From an uncultured Lachnospiraceae bacterium (GTDB lineage Bacteria > Bacillota > Clostridia > Lachnospirales > Lachnospiraceae), in assembly GCA_910585635.1 (NCBI GenBank), contig CAJUFE010000035.1, forward strand, positions 1 through 47,628: 47,628 nt of DNA, in the 5' to 3' direction. The notes under the pieces were generated by a model. The model did not search any database, was not told where the DNA came from, and worked only from the letters and a program-made list of their open reading frames with translations. Positions 31,739 to 40,911 of this stretch are shown here, one piece after another. Both the position numbers and the translations under genes were made by a program. Every line of letters starts with the position of its first letter. Position 1 is the first letter of the stretch.

Positions 31739-32058
31739 AAAAACCCCTCCAAATCTCGATACTCCTGTAACAGATCAGCATGTCCAGACTGTTACATCCT
31801 TCCTTTTGTGGACTGCTCATCGTATGATAAACGCGCTCTTCCTCCCTTCCCCTTTCAAAGACGTTTTTTGTCAGCTATCTTGATGATATCGCATCTGGGG
31901 GCAAATGTAAAGAGTCTTCTGCCCTATTGGCACATGATCCACATTTTTGCATCTGTAACGTTACGTGAAACTTTTACCGCACGGCTCATGTACCGCCCCC
32001 TTAAGACGCCGCCTCCTCCTTCACCCCGTGCCAGACCACTATCAGCCAAAACTCCTGC
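31739..32058. other. Intergenic region between divergent IIA(Glc) and mscL genes
   Basis: No gene is seen. It holds the promoter regions of the two divergent genes; I found no confident -35/-10 pair for the IIA gene. A C-rich run occurs at about 31990-32030. Confidence 0.4.
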
Positions 32059-32087
32059 TTGAACATCCCTGCGCCCTATGATACACT
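32059..32087 (+). promoter_or_regulatory. mscL promoter
   Basis: TTGAAC (32059-32064), a 17-base spacer, TACACT (32082-32087). The transcript would begin about 50 bases before the ATG. Confidence 0.7.
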
Positions 32088-32141
32088 GTGAAAGATAAAA
32101 AAAGCAGTCTACAAGAGCCAAAACCACAAAGGAGGTACCAG

Positions 32142-32570
32142 ATGAAAAAATTTATCGAAGAATTCCGGGCATTCGCATTACGGGGCAACGTGATGGATAT
32201 GGCGGTCGGCGTGATCATCGGCGGCGCCTTTTCCGGGATCGTCACCGCACTCACGGATAACTTTATCAATCCGATCTTAAATGTCTGCACCGGACATGCT
32301 GCCTACACCCTGCAGGATGTGGCGGGATTTGCTTCCTCCTTCCTCTCATCCGTCGTAAACTTTATCATCATGGCGTTCATCCTGTTCTGCCTGATGAAGG
32401 TGGTCAATAAAGCGGCCAGTCTGGGGAAGAAAAAGGAAGGGGCCGCTCCTGCCGCCCCTACCACGAAGATCTGCCCTTTCTGCCGGAGTGAGATCCCCCT
32501 GGAAGCCACCCGCTGTGCTCACTGCACCTCCCAGCTGTCCGTCGAGGATCTGGAGGCTGAGCTGTCTTAA
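32142..32570 (+). CDS. mscL: Large-conductance mechanosensitive channel with C-terminal zinc ribbon
   Basis: MscL opens under membrane tension to release solutes after osmotic downshock. The 142-aa protein starts MKKFIEEFRAFALRGNVMDM, with TM1 in AVGVIIGGAFSGIVTALTDN and TM2 in VVNFIIMAFILFCLMKVVNK (about 75-95). The loop between them is short. The C-terminal helix carries a basic KKK segment and then CPFC-x12-CAHC, a four-Cys zinc-ribbon pattern (about 112-130), absent from E. coli MscL. AAAGGAGG precedes the ATG at 32142, chosen over an upstream open frame. Confidence 0.92.
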   Translation: MKKFIEEFRAFALRGNVMDMAVGVIIGGAFSGIVTALTDNFINPILNVCTGHAAYTLQDVAGFASSFLSSVVNFIIMAFILFCLMKVVNKAASLGKKKEGAAPAAPTTKICPFCRSEIPLEATRCAHCTSQLSVEDLEAELS

Positions 32571-32614
32571 GACTGAGCTGTCTTAAAGCTGAGCCATCAG
32601 GGGAGCCCTTTTCC

Positions 32615-34678
32615 TTATCTCCAGATCCCCACCCGGTCCTGGGGCGCCACATACATCCCGTCGCTCTCCCGGATCTCATAGACATCGTAAAAGGCATCGC
32701 AGGAGCTGAGCACGGCGTTCACCCGGACCTTGTTCGGCGCGTGGGTATCTGTATTGAGGAGGTACATCATAAAGCTGGCTGTATCTACGCTGGCCCAGTT
32801 ATAGGCCATCTGGCTGAACGCCTCATCCAGAGCCTCTTTATCGTCGCCGATGATCTGGGCGATGCACATGGCCGCGCCCAGATCGGCGATATTTTCTCCC
32901 AAGGTCAGTTCACCGTTCACCTTGGTCCCCATCATCTCGTAGCCGTTATAATAGTCCACGATCGACTGGGAGAGCCGTTCATACTCCTCCATCTCCTCCT
33001 CGGTCCACCACACATTGTAGTTGCCGTACTCATCGTAAAGGGCGCCGCTGGAATCAAAGGCGTGGCTCACCTCGTGGGCGATGACATAGCCGATGCCGCC
33101 CATGTTGGCCCCATCGCTGTTCTCCCGGTCGTAAAAGGGGGCCTGCAGGATCGCGGCCGGAAAGACGATCTCATTGTTGACCGGGTCATAATAGGCGTTG
33201 ACCGTCTGGGGGGGGATATCCCATTCCTCCCGGTCCACCTCCGTGCCTAAGAGGTCCAGGTCCTGGTCCATCTCCACCTTCATGCTCTCCAGCAGGTTGG
33301 ACATCAGGCTGCCGCCCTCGGAGACCGGCGTCACCTGGAAACGGATACATTCCTCCGGCCACCGGTCCGGATAGCCGATCTTCACGTTCATGGTCTCCAG
33401 CTTCCGGATCGCCTTCTCCTTGGTGGCCTCGCTCATCCACGCCTGCCGCCGGATGATCGTCTCGTACTCCTTTAGGATCAGATCGATCATGGCCTCCACG
33501 TCCTCTTTATCCTCCTGGGAGAAATGCTCTACCACGTAGATCATGCCGAAATCCCAGGGCAGCAGGTCCTGGGTCAGCTTCATCCAGATCTTTTCATCGC
33601 CCCAGCTCTCCGTGATGCCATAGAGAGCGTTCTCCATATCTTCGCTGAGCTTGGCAAATGCCCTGCTCCCATACTCCGCCACATCGTTGAGCATCACAAA
33701 GGTGGAGTAATCCTTAAGGGCCTCCAGGTTCTCCTCCACCAGAAGGGAGTTGACCATCTCTGCCTGCCCCACGTCCATGACGATGTAGCGGTCCTGCCCG
33801 TCCACCTGGAGGGTCTTTAACATCCTGTCCACATCCACGTTGGTGTATAGCTGCTGCAGCTCCTCGGCCGTATACACGTTGTAGACCTTGGCCGGGTCAT
33901 AATACTGCTCTAAAGGCAGGGTAGCGCCGCAGATATCCCGCATCAGCCCCTCGATCCGGTCCGTGGAACGTCTGGCCTCCTCCTCTCCCATGCCGAACTC
34001 ACAGAGCATATCCTTGATATATCCCAGGTACAGCTCTACATACTCCTGGGTACCCTCCCCCTCCAGATACTCCTTGCCGATCAGGGTATCCGCATACAGC
34101 ATATAGACCGAATACTGGCTGGAATCCGCCTTGTCCTGCATGATGCTGTAGCCGCCCACGATGCTGCTGAAGCCAAACTCCCGGCTCAGGCTGGCCAGGG
34201 CATCCACATAGGCCTCGATGCTCTCTGCCTGCCGGATCTTGTCCATATGAGGCTTTAAGGGACCCAATCCCGTGGCATCCCGGTTGTCCATATCCGACAC
34301 ACAGCCATACAGATCCTTGATCTTCTGCTCGCTGCTGCCCTTTACACACACGGTATCATCCTCGGCCAGCTGGCGGATGAGCTCCTCCATCTCACTGTCC
34401 GTTACCGCGCTCAGCTCCCCGAACCAGTCCCAGTGGGCATCCGTGGCCTCCAGCTGGATGCTCTCCAGGATCTCCTCATTGACAAAGGCGTAATAATCAT
34501 CCTGATAGCGCAGGTCTCCCCCGCTCTCTTCCCCTAAGACCCCATCCGACGCGGACGGCCCGCCTAAGTCCCACTCCTGGTCAGCCGGTCTCTGCAGTGC
34601 CTTGCTCCCACAGGCCGTAAGCTGCAGCACCATCGGTACGATCATAAAAAATGCGGCTATCCTCTTTACAGTTTGCAT
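32615..34678 (-). CDS. M13-family metallopeptidase lipoprotein (PepO/neprilysin-like)
   Basis: A 687-aa secreted zinc endopeptidase. The N-terminus MQTVKRIAAFFMIVPMVLQL ends in the lipobox LTAC, so it is anchored to the membrane outside the cell. The substrate-binding NAYY motif (VNAYYDPVNNEIVFPA), the zinc site HEVSHAFD and the third ligand in GENIADLGA are all present, and the C-terminus ends in the usual RVGIWR-like stretch. M13 enzymes cut peptides of less than about 40 residues, so it may supply extracellular peptides. The start ATG at 34678 follows GGAGGG. It lies last in a minus-strand run that begins with the PTS genes. Confidence 0.93.
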   Translation of the reverse strand: MQTVKRIAAFFMIVPMVLQLTACGSKALQRPADQEWDLGGPSASDGVLGEESGGDLRYQDDYYAFVNEEILESIQLEATDAHWDWFGELSAVTDSEMEELIRQLAEDDTVCVKGSSEQKIKDLYGCVSDMDNRDATGLGPLKPHMDKIRQAESIEAYVDALASLSREFGFSSIVGGYSIMQDKADSSQYSVYMLYADTLIGKEYLEGEGTQEYVELYLGYIKDMLCEFGMGEEEARRSTDRIEGLMRDICGATLPLEQYYDPAKVYNVYTAEELQQLYTNVDVDRMLKTLQVDGQDRYIVMDVGQAEMVNSLLVEENLEALKDYSTFVMLNDVAEYGSRAFAKLSEDMENALYGITESWGDEKIWMKLTQDLLPWDFGMIYVVEHFSQEDKEDVEAMIDLILKEYETIIRRQAWMSEATKEKAIRKLETMNVKIGYPDRWPEECIRFQVTPVSEGGSLMSNLLESMKVEMDQDLDLLGTEVDREEWDIPPQTVNAYYDPVNNEIVFPAAILQAPFYDRENSDGANMGGIGYVIAHEVSHAFDSSGALYDEYGNYNVWWTEEEMEEYERLSQSIVDYYNGYEMMGTKVNGELTLGENIADLGAAMCIAQIIGDDKEALDEAFSQMAYNWASVDTASFMMYLLNTDTHAPNKVRVNAVLSSCDAFYDVYEIRESDGMYVAPQDRVGIWR

Positions 34679-34753
34679 CTTTTTCCCTCCGCTCAAGCTT
34701 TACTGATCTTTATCTTACCACAAGAGGAGGGGCGATGGCAAGGATCCCCTTTA

Positions 34754-35626
34754 CTACTCCATAGGCGCCTGATAAAACCGCCCATAAAAGTGCTCCGTCT
34801 TCAGCATGTTCACGATGATATGGGGATCCTGCTCCCGCATCAGCGCCACGATATCCGGGACCTCATAGGAGGACACCACCGTGTGCAGCAGGTACATCTT
34901 CTTCCCGCTGTACCCGCCCACCGCCTCCACATAGGAGATCCCATGGCGGTATCTGGCGATATAGCTCCGGATGATCGGCTCGGCGTGAGCCGTGGTGATC
35001 TGGAGGGTCACCCGCTCATAGCGGTGATGGAAGGCGGAGAGGGTCCTGGTGGAGATGAACTGGAACAGGATGGAATATCCCGCATGCTCCCAGCCAAACA
35101 TATAGCCGAAGATGCACAGGATCACCACATTCCCGGCGAACACATATTCCCATATGGAGTTCCCCGTCCGGTTGGATACATACAGCGCGATAAAATCGGT
35201 GCCGCCGGTGGACGCGTTCCCCCGCAGGGCGACCGCGGTCAAGATCCCATAGAGGAAGCCGCCGAAGATCACATTAAGGATCACATCGTCGAACAGCGGC
35301 TGGAAGCGGCACACCTTCAAAAAGAAGCTGGCCAGCAATACCTGCAGCATGGAATAAAAGGTAAAGCGCATGCTGATGCTGCGGCTGCACAGCACTGCTA
35401 CCGGGATGTTCAGCGCCAGCATCCCCAGGGATGTGGAAAAATGCCCTCCATACAGAGAAGCGATCCGGTCGATCAAGATAGCCACACCGGTAAAGCCGCT
35501 GGACAAAAGGTCGGCCGGGCGGATGAACACCTGGATGACGTACGCCTGCATGAGCGCCGATATCGTCACCGCCAGGATGGTCACCGCCCTGCGGACCATA
35601 GGGTGATGTTTGATCTTATCGATCAT
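34754..35626 (-). CDS. YitT-family membrane protein (DUF2179 C-terminus)
   Basis: A 290-aa membrane protein. Five to six hydrophobic segments fill residues 15-175, including FIRPADLLSSGFTGVAILID and ASTGGTDFIALYVSNRTG, both characteristic of the family. Residues about 205-290 form the soluble DUF2179 domain (GVSYVEAVGGYSGKKMYLL-like, with EHFYGRFY at the end). The function of the family is unknown. It lies 27 bases after cutC on the same strand. Confidence 0.87.
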   Translation of the reverse strand: MIDKIKHHPMVRRAVTILAVTISALMQAYVIQVFIRPADLLSSGFTGVAILIDRIASLYGGHFSTSLGMLALNIPVAVLCSRSISMRFTFYSMLQVLLASFFLKVCRFQPLFDDVILNVIFGGFLYGILTAVALRGNASTGGTDFIALYVSNRTGNSIWEYVFAGNVVILCIFGYMFGWEHAGYSILFQFISTRTLSAFHHRYERVTLQITTAHAEPIIRSYIARYRHGISYVEAVGGYSGKKMYLLHTVVSSYEVPDIVALMREQDPHIIVNMLKTEHFYGRFYQAPME

Positions 35627-35653
35627 AAAAAGCCTTGCCTCCTAAATATATCA

Positions 35654-36493
35654 TCATCCGGTCTTTTCATCCGGACTCCTCATCTGCCCTTCTCCGCCTG
35701 GCCGATCAGCTGGCAGACCAGTAAAGAAGAGATCGTCGGGCACATCGCTATCGCACACGATCCGGATCAGCTCACGGACCAGCGGGGCAAAGACCACGTC
35801 GTAGCACATGGCCTGGTCTCCCTCCGCTATGCTGTAGGACACCCCGTTCCCTTGTGTGGTGGGGTCCGCCCGCCAGGCCTTGCAGGAGCTGTGTACCTGG
35901 GCGATCTTCGTGTAGGCCATCAGCTCCGCCACATTTTGCGGGTGGATGCCGCTGCCGGCCAGGATCTGGATCTGGCTGCCATAGTCCTTTTGCAGACGGC
36001 GGAGCATCTCTCTCCCCTCTGTGGCCTTTCCCTGGAGACCGCTGGTCAGCACCCGGTCCACGCCCATATGGATCAGCATCTCGATGGCCTTAAAAGGCTG
36101 GCTGGTGCAGTCAAATGCCCGGTGGAACACGGCAGTCTTCCCCTTCTCCTTGATCAGCTCCAAAAGCCGCCTGTCCTTCTCTCTATCCGGCATCCTCTCC
36201 GCCGTCAGGCAGCCGAAGGCGATGCCGTCCGCCCCCGCGGCCAAAAGCTGCCTGCATTCCTGCTCCATCACCCGATATTCCTCATCGGTGTAGCAGAACC
36301 CGGCTCCCCGTGGGCGCACCATCGCCACCACCTCCAGATCCGTATCCTCCTTCACCATGCGCAGGGTCGTCTCCGTAGGGGTCAGGCCGCCCAGCAGCAG
36401 CGCGCTGTTCAGCTCGATCCGTCTGGCTCCCCCGGCTGCCGCCTCCAGGGCGTCCTGGTAGCTCCCGCAGCAGATCTCCACGATCCTTTCCAT
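35654..36493 (-). CDS. cutC: CutC family protein
   Basis: A 279-aa TIM-barrel protein. It starts VEICCGSYQDALEAAAGGAR then RIELNSALLLGGLTPT, and continues with VVAMVRPRGAGFCYTDEEY, ADGIAFGCLTA, AVFHRAFDCTSQPFKAIE and ILAGSGIHPQNV, all hallmarks of CutC. It was named for copper homeostasis in E. coli, but that role has been questioned and a sugar-metabolism role is possible from its fold. Its position downstream of PTS and amidase genes supports a link to sugar or glycoconjugate catabolism. It follows the broken dipeptidase gene by 51 bases. Confidence 0.9.
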   Translation of the reverse strand: MERIVEICCGSYQDALEAAAGGARRIELNSALLLGGLTPTETTLRMVKEDTDLEVVAMVRPRGAGFCYTDEEYRVMEQECRQLLAAGADGIAFGCLTAERMPDREKDRRLLELIKEKGKTAVFHRAFDCTSQPFKAIEMLIHMGVDRVLTSGLQGKATEGREMLRRLQKDYGSQIQILAGSGIHPQNVAELMAYTKIAQVHSSCKAWRADPTTQGNGVSYSIAEGDQAMCYDVVFAPLVRELIRIVCDSDVPDDLFFTGLPADRPGGEGQMRSPDEKTG

Positions 36494-36544
36494 AACCTGT
36501 CACCAGCCTTTCTCTAAGATCATCCGGGATCTATCCGGCTCGCA

Positions 36545-37723
36545 CTACAGCCGTCCCAGGCGGTAGAGGGCCAGGGCATAGATCCTTGCGTTTTTCATCA
36601 GGTCCTCCACCTTCATCCATTCATTGGGGTTATGCCCGATCCCCTTCTGACCGGCAAAGCTGGGGCCAAAGGGGACGATCCCCGGCATGGCCTTGGCGTA
36701 GGTCCCCCCGGTGGTGGTCACCGGTGTGCCCTCCTCTTTGGTGACGGCCTCATAGCATCCGGTCAGCGCCTGCACCATGGGGCTATCCTTATCGAAGACC
36801 ACCGGGTCGTAGTTCTGCTCCAACGTGACCTCAAGCCCCTCCGCCTTTTCCCGGATCCGTTCCAGGATCTCCTGGATCCCATGGCCTGCGGGATAGCTGA
36901 GGGAGGCTTCGAAATAGGAGGTGCCGTCACAGATCCCCAGCTTATAGCCCCGCATCTCCATCACGCCGTATTCCGGGTGGGAGAAGTCGATCCCCAGCCA
37001 GTCGCCGGTGTTCTTCGCCCCGATAAAATACTGGGTCACGAAGGCATAAAAGGGCTCCGGCTCCCTGCCTCAGATCCGCACCACCGCCCGGCCCCGCTCT
37101 GCGTAGACCACCAGGAATTTGCAGTCCGGCGTAAAGCCGTAGACCGGCGGCTCCTCCTTCTCCAGATAATAGCGCAGATCCTCAAAGCCGGTCTCTTCGT
37201 CGCAGCCGAAGATGATCCGGATCCGGTGGGATGGCACATAGCCCAGCTCCTTTAAGGCGTACAACCCGTACAGACAGGCCAGGATCGGTCCTTTGTTATC
37301 CAGCACGCCTCTGCCATAGAGAGTGCCGTCTATAAGAGTCCCGCTAAAGGGCGGCTGTCTCCAGCCATCCCCCGGAGGCACCACATCCACATGGCCCATG
37401 GCGCAGACATAGTCCTCTCCCTGTCCGTACTCCACATAGCCGATATGGCCGTCCAGATCCACTGTGGAAAATCCCAGCTCTCTCCCAAGGGCCAATGCCT
37501 CATCCAGCGCCTGCTTTACCCCTGGCCCGAAGGGCGCTCCCGGCTTGGCAGGCGTCTCCACACTGTCGATCCGCACCAGCCTGCGCACCGCTTCGATCAA
37601 TGGCTCCTCCAGCGCATCCACCTGCTCCCAGATCGCCTGCTCTGTGAGCACGCCTTGGACCTTACTCTCCTGCTCGTTATTTTTTTGCTCGTTACTCGTC
37701 TGCTCTTTATCCCTCTGTCCCAT
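36545..37723 (-). pseudogene. M20-family dipeptidase (Sapep/PepV-like) with in-frame stop and internal deletion
   Basis: The N-terminal part (37723-37070) has GHVDVVPPGDGW, YGRGVLDNKGPILACLYGL and FGCDEETGFEDLRYYLEKEE, the catalytic half of a PepV/Sapep dipeptidase. It meets TGA right after YAERGRAVVRI. The same frame then continues with YFIGAKNTGDWLGIDFSHPE and ends with GGTYAKAMPGIVPFGPSFAG and a final helix. Compared with full-length relatives of about 460 aa, roughly 100 residues of the lid domain are missing at the TGA. This is a deletion plus stop, so the product is probably inactive. The start ATG has GAGGGGAGC upstream, followed by a Gln/Asn/Glu-rich stretch. Confidence 0.85.
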
Positions 37724-37784
37724 GCTCCCCTCTTTTCTACAGCCCCTCCCGTGGGAACGGCTCTTTCTCCAGTCGCCCGACAGG

Positions 37785-37893
37785 CCCCGGAGGGCTGTCT
37801 GCCGTCTCCCGGACCTGTCGGGCCTATCTGCCGCGTCACGGACCTGTCGCGTCCGGACCTTTCCGGCCTATCTGCCGCGTCACGGACCTGTCG
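37785..37893. repeat. 44-bp tandem repeat upstream of the dipeptidase gene
   Basis: A 29-base core (37821-37849) is repeated exactly at 37865-37893, a 44-base period. A degenerate earlier unit begins near 37785. The array lies between the aspartylglucosaminidase-family gene and the dipeptidase pseudogene. Confidence 0.8.
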
Positions 37894-37926
37894 AGCTTAT
37901 CTGCCTGCTCTGGTCCTGCTCAGCTC

Positions 37927-38880
37927 CTACTCCACCGGTGCCATACGTGTCCGCATGTAGTCGTCCATCCACTCTTTCGATGCCTTCTCGAAGGTACAAT
38001 GGCCGTCCTCCTGCCGTTTGGCCAGATACACGGTCAGCTCCTCCGCCTCGGTCACCACCGCCAGGGAAAAGCCCTGGATATTGGTGGCGGCTCCCCAGCG
38101 CCCTTCCCGGTCCATGGCCACCAGAGACAGGTCGCCGGCGGCTCCCCGGCGGGCTTTAAGCTCCGCGTCCAGGCGCTCCACTGCTTTTTCACAGGCCTCC
38201 TGGGGATGCAGGCCTTCCTTCATCAGACGGACCACCTCATAGGAGATACACCCCTTCATCAAGTCCTCGCCCAGGCCGGTAGCGCTGGCTCCGCCCACCT
38301 TGCTGTCTGCATAGAAGCCCGAGCCGGCGATGGGCGAATCCCCCACACGGCCTTTCTTCTTCATGAACAGACCGCTGGTGGAGGTGGCCGCCGTCATCTT
38401 CCCGGCCTGATCCAAGCACACCATCCCCACGGTATCATGACCGGCATAGGGCTTCAGCTCCTCCGCTCGGTCCTGCTGCACCCGTTTCCGGTAAAAGGCC
38501 TTCGCCCGGTCGGTGAGCATGTTCTTCCGCTCAAAGCCCTCCTTGTGGGCGAATTTTTCCGCCCCCTCGGCCACCAGCACGCAGTTGACATTCTCCCGGC
38601 TCAGCCGTCTAGCGACGGATACCGGATTGGCGTAATCCTTGATCGCCGCTACCGCACCGATATCCAGGGTATCGCCGTCCATATAGGCGGCATCCAGCTC
38701 TACCTCCATCTCCTCATTGGGCAGGCCTCCATAGCCCACCGACTTATAATATGGGAAGTCCTCTACCTCCCGGATAGCTGTCTCGATGGCATCCCCGGCA
38801 TCCCCTCCGGCCTTAAGCATCCCGGCGCCCTTTTCCACGCCCTCTGCCGCCATCCTCCAGGTCGCGATCATCCCCCACAT
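37927..38880 (-). CDS. N4-(beta-N-acetylglucosaminyl)-L-asparaginase family hydrolase
   Basis: A 317-aa Ntn-hydrolase of the aspartylglucosaminidase/type-2 asparaginase family. The expected self-cleavage site and new N-terminal nucleophile is Thr in GHDTVGMV (about 151-158). Further family stretches are DAGDAIETAIREVE (about 27-40), SVGYGGLPNEEMEVELDAAY, ATSTSGLFMKKKGRVGDSPI, then AGSGFYAD and GGASATGLGEDLMK. There is no signal peptide, so it acts in the cytoplasm. The family cleaves the GlcNAc-Asn bond of glycoproteins or related amides. Its place 121 bases after the GrdB-like gene and two genes after PTS IIC suggests that the PTS imports the glycosyl-asparagine. The ATG at 38880 has GGAGGGG upstream. 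Confidence 0.88.
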   Translation of the reverse strand: MWGMIATWRMAAEGVEKGAGMLKAGGDAGDAIETAIREVEDFPYYKSVGYGGLPNEEMEVELDAAYMDGDTLDIGAVAAIKDYANPVSVARRLSRENVNCVLVAEGAEKFAHKEGFERKNMLTDRAKAFYRKRVQQDRAEELKPYAGHDTVGMVCLDQAGKMTAATSTSGLFMKKKGRVGDSPIAGSGFYADSKVGGASATGLGEDLMKGCISYEVVRLMKEGLHPQEACEKAVERLDAELKARRGAAGDLSLVAMDREGRWGAATNIQGFSLAVVTEAEELTVYLAKRQEDGHCTFEKASKEWMDDYMRTRMAPVE

Positions 38881-39001
38881 ACGGTCCCCTCCTTCTCTCT
38901 GCTCATCCTTCACAGTTTTTTCTATATTTTCCATATAACCTTCTATGCGGATCTTCTTCTGCACATCCTTCTCTCTGTGCGCTCTCATCCACGCATCCTA
39001 A

Positions 39002-39526
39002 CTAGAAGCACACCTCCCCCTTAAGCTTGCTCAGCCCAGGGTCGTCATCGGTCATGGCCTTTGCCACCCGGCAGATGTTCTTTAAGGCGTCATTTAAGCC
39101 CGCACCGCCCTTTTTCGGGGTCTTCACGATCATGATCTTATCCTTGTAGGCTTCGATCACCGCCCCGTTCTCCTGGGACATGGCCGCAAATGCCTTCACC
39201 CCCGTGGTCCGGATGATATCATCCGCCACCCTGGCGCACATGGCCGCATAGTCGACGTAGTTAAAGGCCGGTCCGCAGACCACCACATCTGGCTGCAGCT
39301 TCTTGACCATGGCGCAGAGCTTTCGGCTCACCTCGTCCGGATCGGCCAGATAGGTGCCGTTCCCACAGCATAAGCACGCCATCACATGGCCGCCGATCTC
39401 TTTTAAAAAGGGCTGCATCATGACCGCCGGCCCTACGGCTTCCTTCTTCCCGGTAAGGGGCACCATGGTATCATCCTTTGTCCCCAGCCCGGATTGGATC
39501 TGGTCGAACAGCATCACGATCTTCAT
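39002..39526 (-). CDS. GrdB-related glycine/betaine reductase-like protein
   Basis: A 174-aa protein resembling the N-terminal half of GrdB-type reductase components: KIVMLFDQIQSGLGTKDDTM, a GGHVMACLCCGNGTYL stretch, VVVCGPAFNYVDYAAMCARV and AFAAMSQENGAVIEAYKD. Full-length GrdB is over 400 aa and carries a selenocysteine in its later half, which is absent here; no in-frame TGA is seen. A Cys pair (CLCC) occupies the middle. Such short forms occur in Clostridia near PTS genes; their reaction is unknown. It lies 26 bases after PTS IIC, on the same transcript, with GGAGGAG before the ATG. Confidence 0.7.
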   Translation of the reverse strand: MKIVMLFDQIQSGLGTKDDTMVPLTGKKEAVGPAVMMQPFLKEIGGHVMACLCCGNGTYLADPDEVSRKLCAMVKKLQPDVVVCGPAFNYVDYAAMCARVADDIIRTTGVKAFAAMSQENGAVIEAYKDKIMIVKTPKKGGAGLNDALKNICRVAKAMTDDDPGLSKLKGEVCF

Positions 39527-39552
39527 CAAGCTCCTCCTTTCTATCCAGCTCC

Positions 39553-40884
39553 CTATAAGTCGTCAAAGGACAGATCGTCCAGGGAGATATCGTCGTCATC
39601 CTCTTCTTCCACCGGCTTCGTCTCGTCGGCCAGATACTGCTTATCCATCATCTTGATAAAGGGCATATAGATGAACACGCCCAGGATCAGCAGCAGCACC
39701 TGCAGGACAGCCCCCTGCCATCCGGTGGCCAGGAACCCGGAGATCACCACCGGCATGGTCCAGGGGATCGCCACACCGCTGCATAAGGGGACCAGACCCA
39801 GGCTCATGCAGATGTAGGAGATCACGATATTGATCGTGGGCACCAGCATGAAGGGGTTCAGCATCATGGGGTTCAGCAGGATCGGAAGGCCGAAGATGAT
39901 CGGCTCATTGATGCCGAACACCCCGGGGATCAGTGCCAGCTTGCCCAGCTCCTTGATCCGCCTGGAGCGGCAGAACAGCAGCATAGCGATCAGCAGGGAT
40001 AAGGTGGACCCGGCTCCTCCAAAGGTGGCGAACAGATCCTGGAACTGCTGGGAGATGATGTTGGGCAGCGGCTGTCCCGCCTGGAAAGCCGCCAGGTTCT
40101 CCGCGGACAGGGTCTGGAGGATCGGATTGAACACCGCGCCCACCACAGAGCCGCCGTTCACTCCGAAGAACCAGAAAAAGTGCAGGAAGATGTAGGCGAT
40201 CACCATAGCCGGCAGCGTATTGCCCAGCTTTAAGAGCGGTGTCTGGAGGATGGTGAACACAAAGTTAAAGGCATTTTTATACGGTGTCATCGCGAAGACC
40301 ACATTGATGACGAAGAACACCAGCACGGACATCCCGGCCGGGATCAGCGCCGCAAAGGACTTCTCTACGGTAGGCGGCACGCCGTCCGGCATCTTGATGA
40401 CCCATCCTTTCTTGTCTGCCCATGCGTAGACATGGACCGCCAGGAACGCACAGATGATCCCCACGAAGATGCCTTTGGATCCCACCCAGCCTAAGGGGAT
40501 CCCGCCCACGGTCTGCCCCTCAAAAAGGATCTCATAGGGCATGATCAAAAACCAGCAGACCATGGAGATCGCCGCACCGAACAGCCTATCCACCTGCATC
40601 TGCTCCGCAAAAGAATAGCCGATGCCGATCACGGCCAGCACAGCCATGATCGAGAAGGTGGCGTCAGTGGGCTTAGAAAAATAGGTTGCCCAGTTTTCCC
40701 CAAAAAACTGTCCCCAGAACTCGGTCCAGCCCGGGATCGGGAAATTGGCGATCAGCAGGAAAAAGGAACCTACGATCAAAAGCGGCATGGACAGCAGAAA
40801 GCCGTCACGGACCGCGATGAGATATTTATTTTTTCCGATCTTTTCTGCCAGCGGCATAAAGAATGTTTCTAATCTCTGTAACAT
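39553..40884 (-). CDS. PTS lactose/cellobiose-type IIC permease
   Basis: A 443-aa membrane permease of the lactose/cellobiose/chitobiose family. It starts with the family motif ETFFMPLAEKIGKNKYLIAV, then RDGFLLSMPLLIVGSFFLLI, and continues through about ten hydrophobic segments with HFFWFFGVNGGSVVGAVFNP, AGSTLSLLIAMLLF, and PGVFGINEPIIFGLPILLNP, which includes the conserved NEP signature. The C-terminus is acidic (EEEDDDD). It follows IIB by 27 bases and precedes the GrdB-like gene. The substrate is inferred to be a beta-linked or N-acetylated disaccharide-like compound, possibly a glycosyl-asparagine given downstream genes. Confidence 0.94.
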   Translation of the reverse strand: MLQRLETFFMPLAEKIGKNKYLIAVRDGFLLSMPLLIVGSFFLLIANFPIPGWTEFWGQFFGENWATYFSKPTDATFSIMAVLAVIGIGYSFAEQMQVDRLFGAAISMVCWFLIMPYEILFEGQTVGGIPLGWVGSKGIFVGIICAFLAVHVYAWADKKGWVIKMPDGVPPTVEKSFAALIPAGMSVLVFFVINVVFAMTPYKNAFNFVFTILQTPLLKLGNTLPAMVIAYIFLHFFWFFGVNGGSVVGAVFNPILQTLSAENLAAFQAGQPLPNIISQQFQDLFATFGGAGSTLSLLIAMLLFCRSRRIKELGKLALIPGVFGINEPIIFGLPILLNPMMLNPFMLVPTINIVISYICMSLGLVPLCSGVAIPWTMPVVISGFLATGWQGAVLQVLLLILGVFIYMPFIKMMDKQYLADETKPVEEEDDDDISLDDLSFDDL

Positions 40885-40911
40885 GGCTACCCCCTTATCC
40901 TATGCGCCTGG

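Noticed and set aside
34673..36517. A 614-codon plus-strand open frame
   Set aside because: It is antisense to the YitT and cutC genes and reads as Gly/His/Arg/Pro-rich sequence without domains or a ribosome site; a high-GC shadow.
37055..37080. The in-frame TGA of the dipeptidase as a selenocysteine codon
   Set aside because: The site is in a deleted lid region, no family member has Sec there, and no SECIS-like hairpin is evident just after it.
37785..37893. Tandem repeat as a CRISPR array
   Set aside because: Only two to three units with short identical spacing and no distinct spacers or cas genes.
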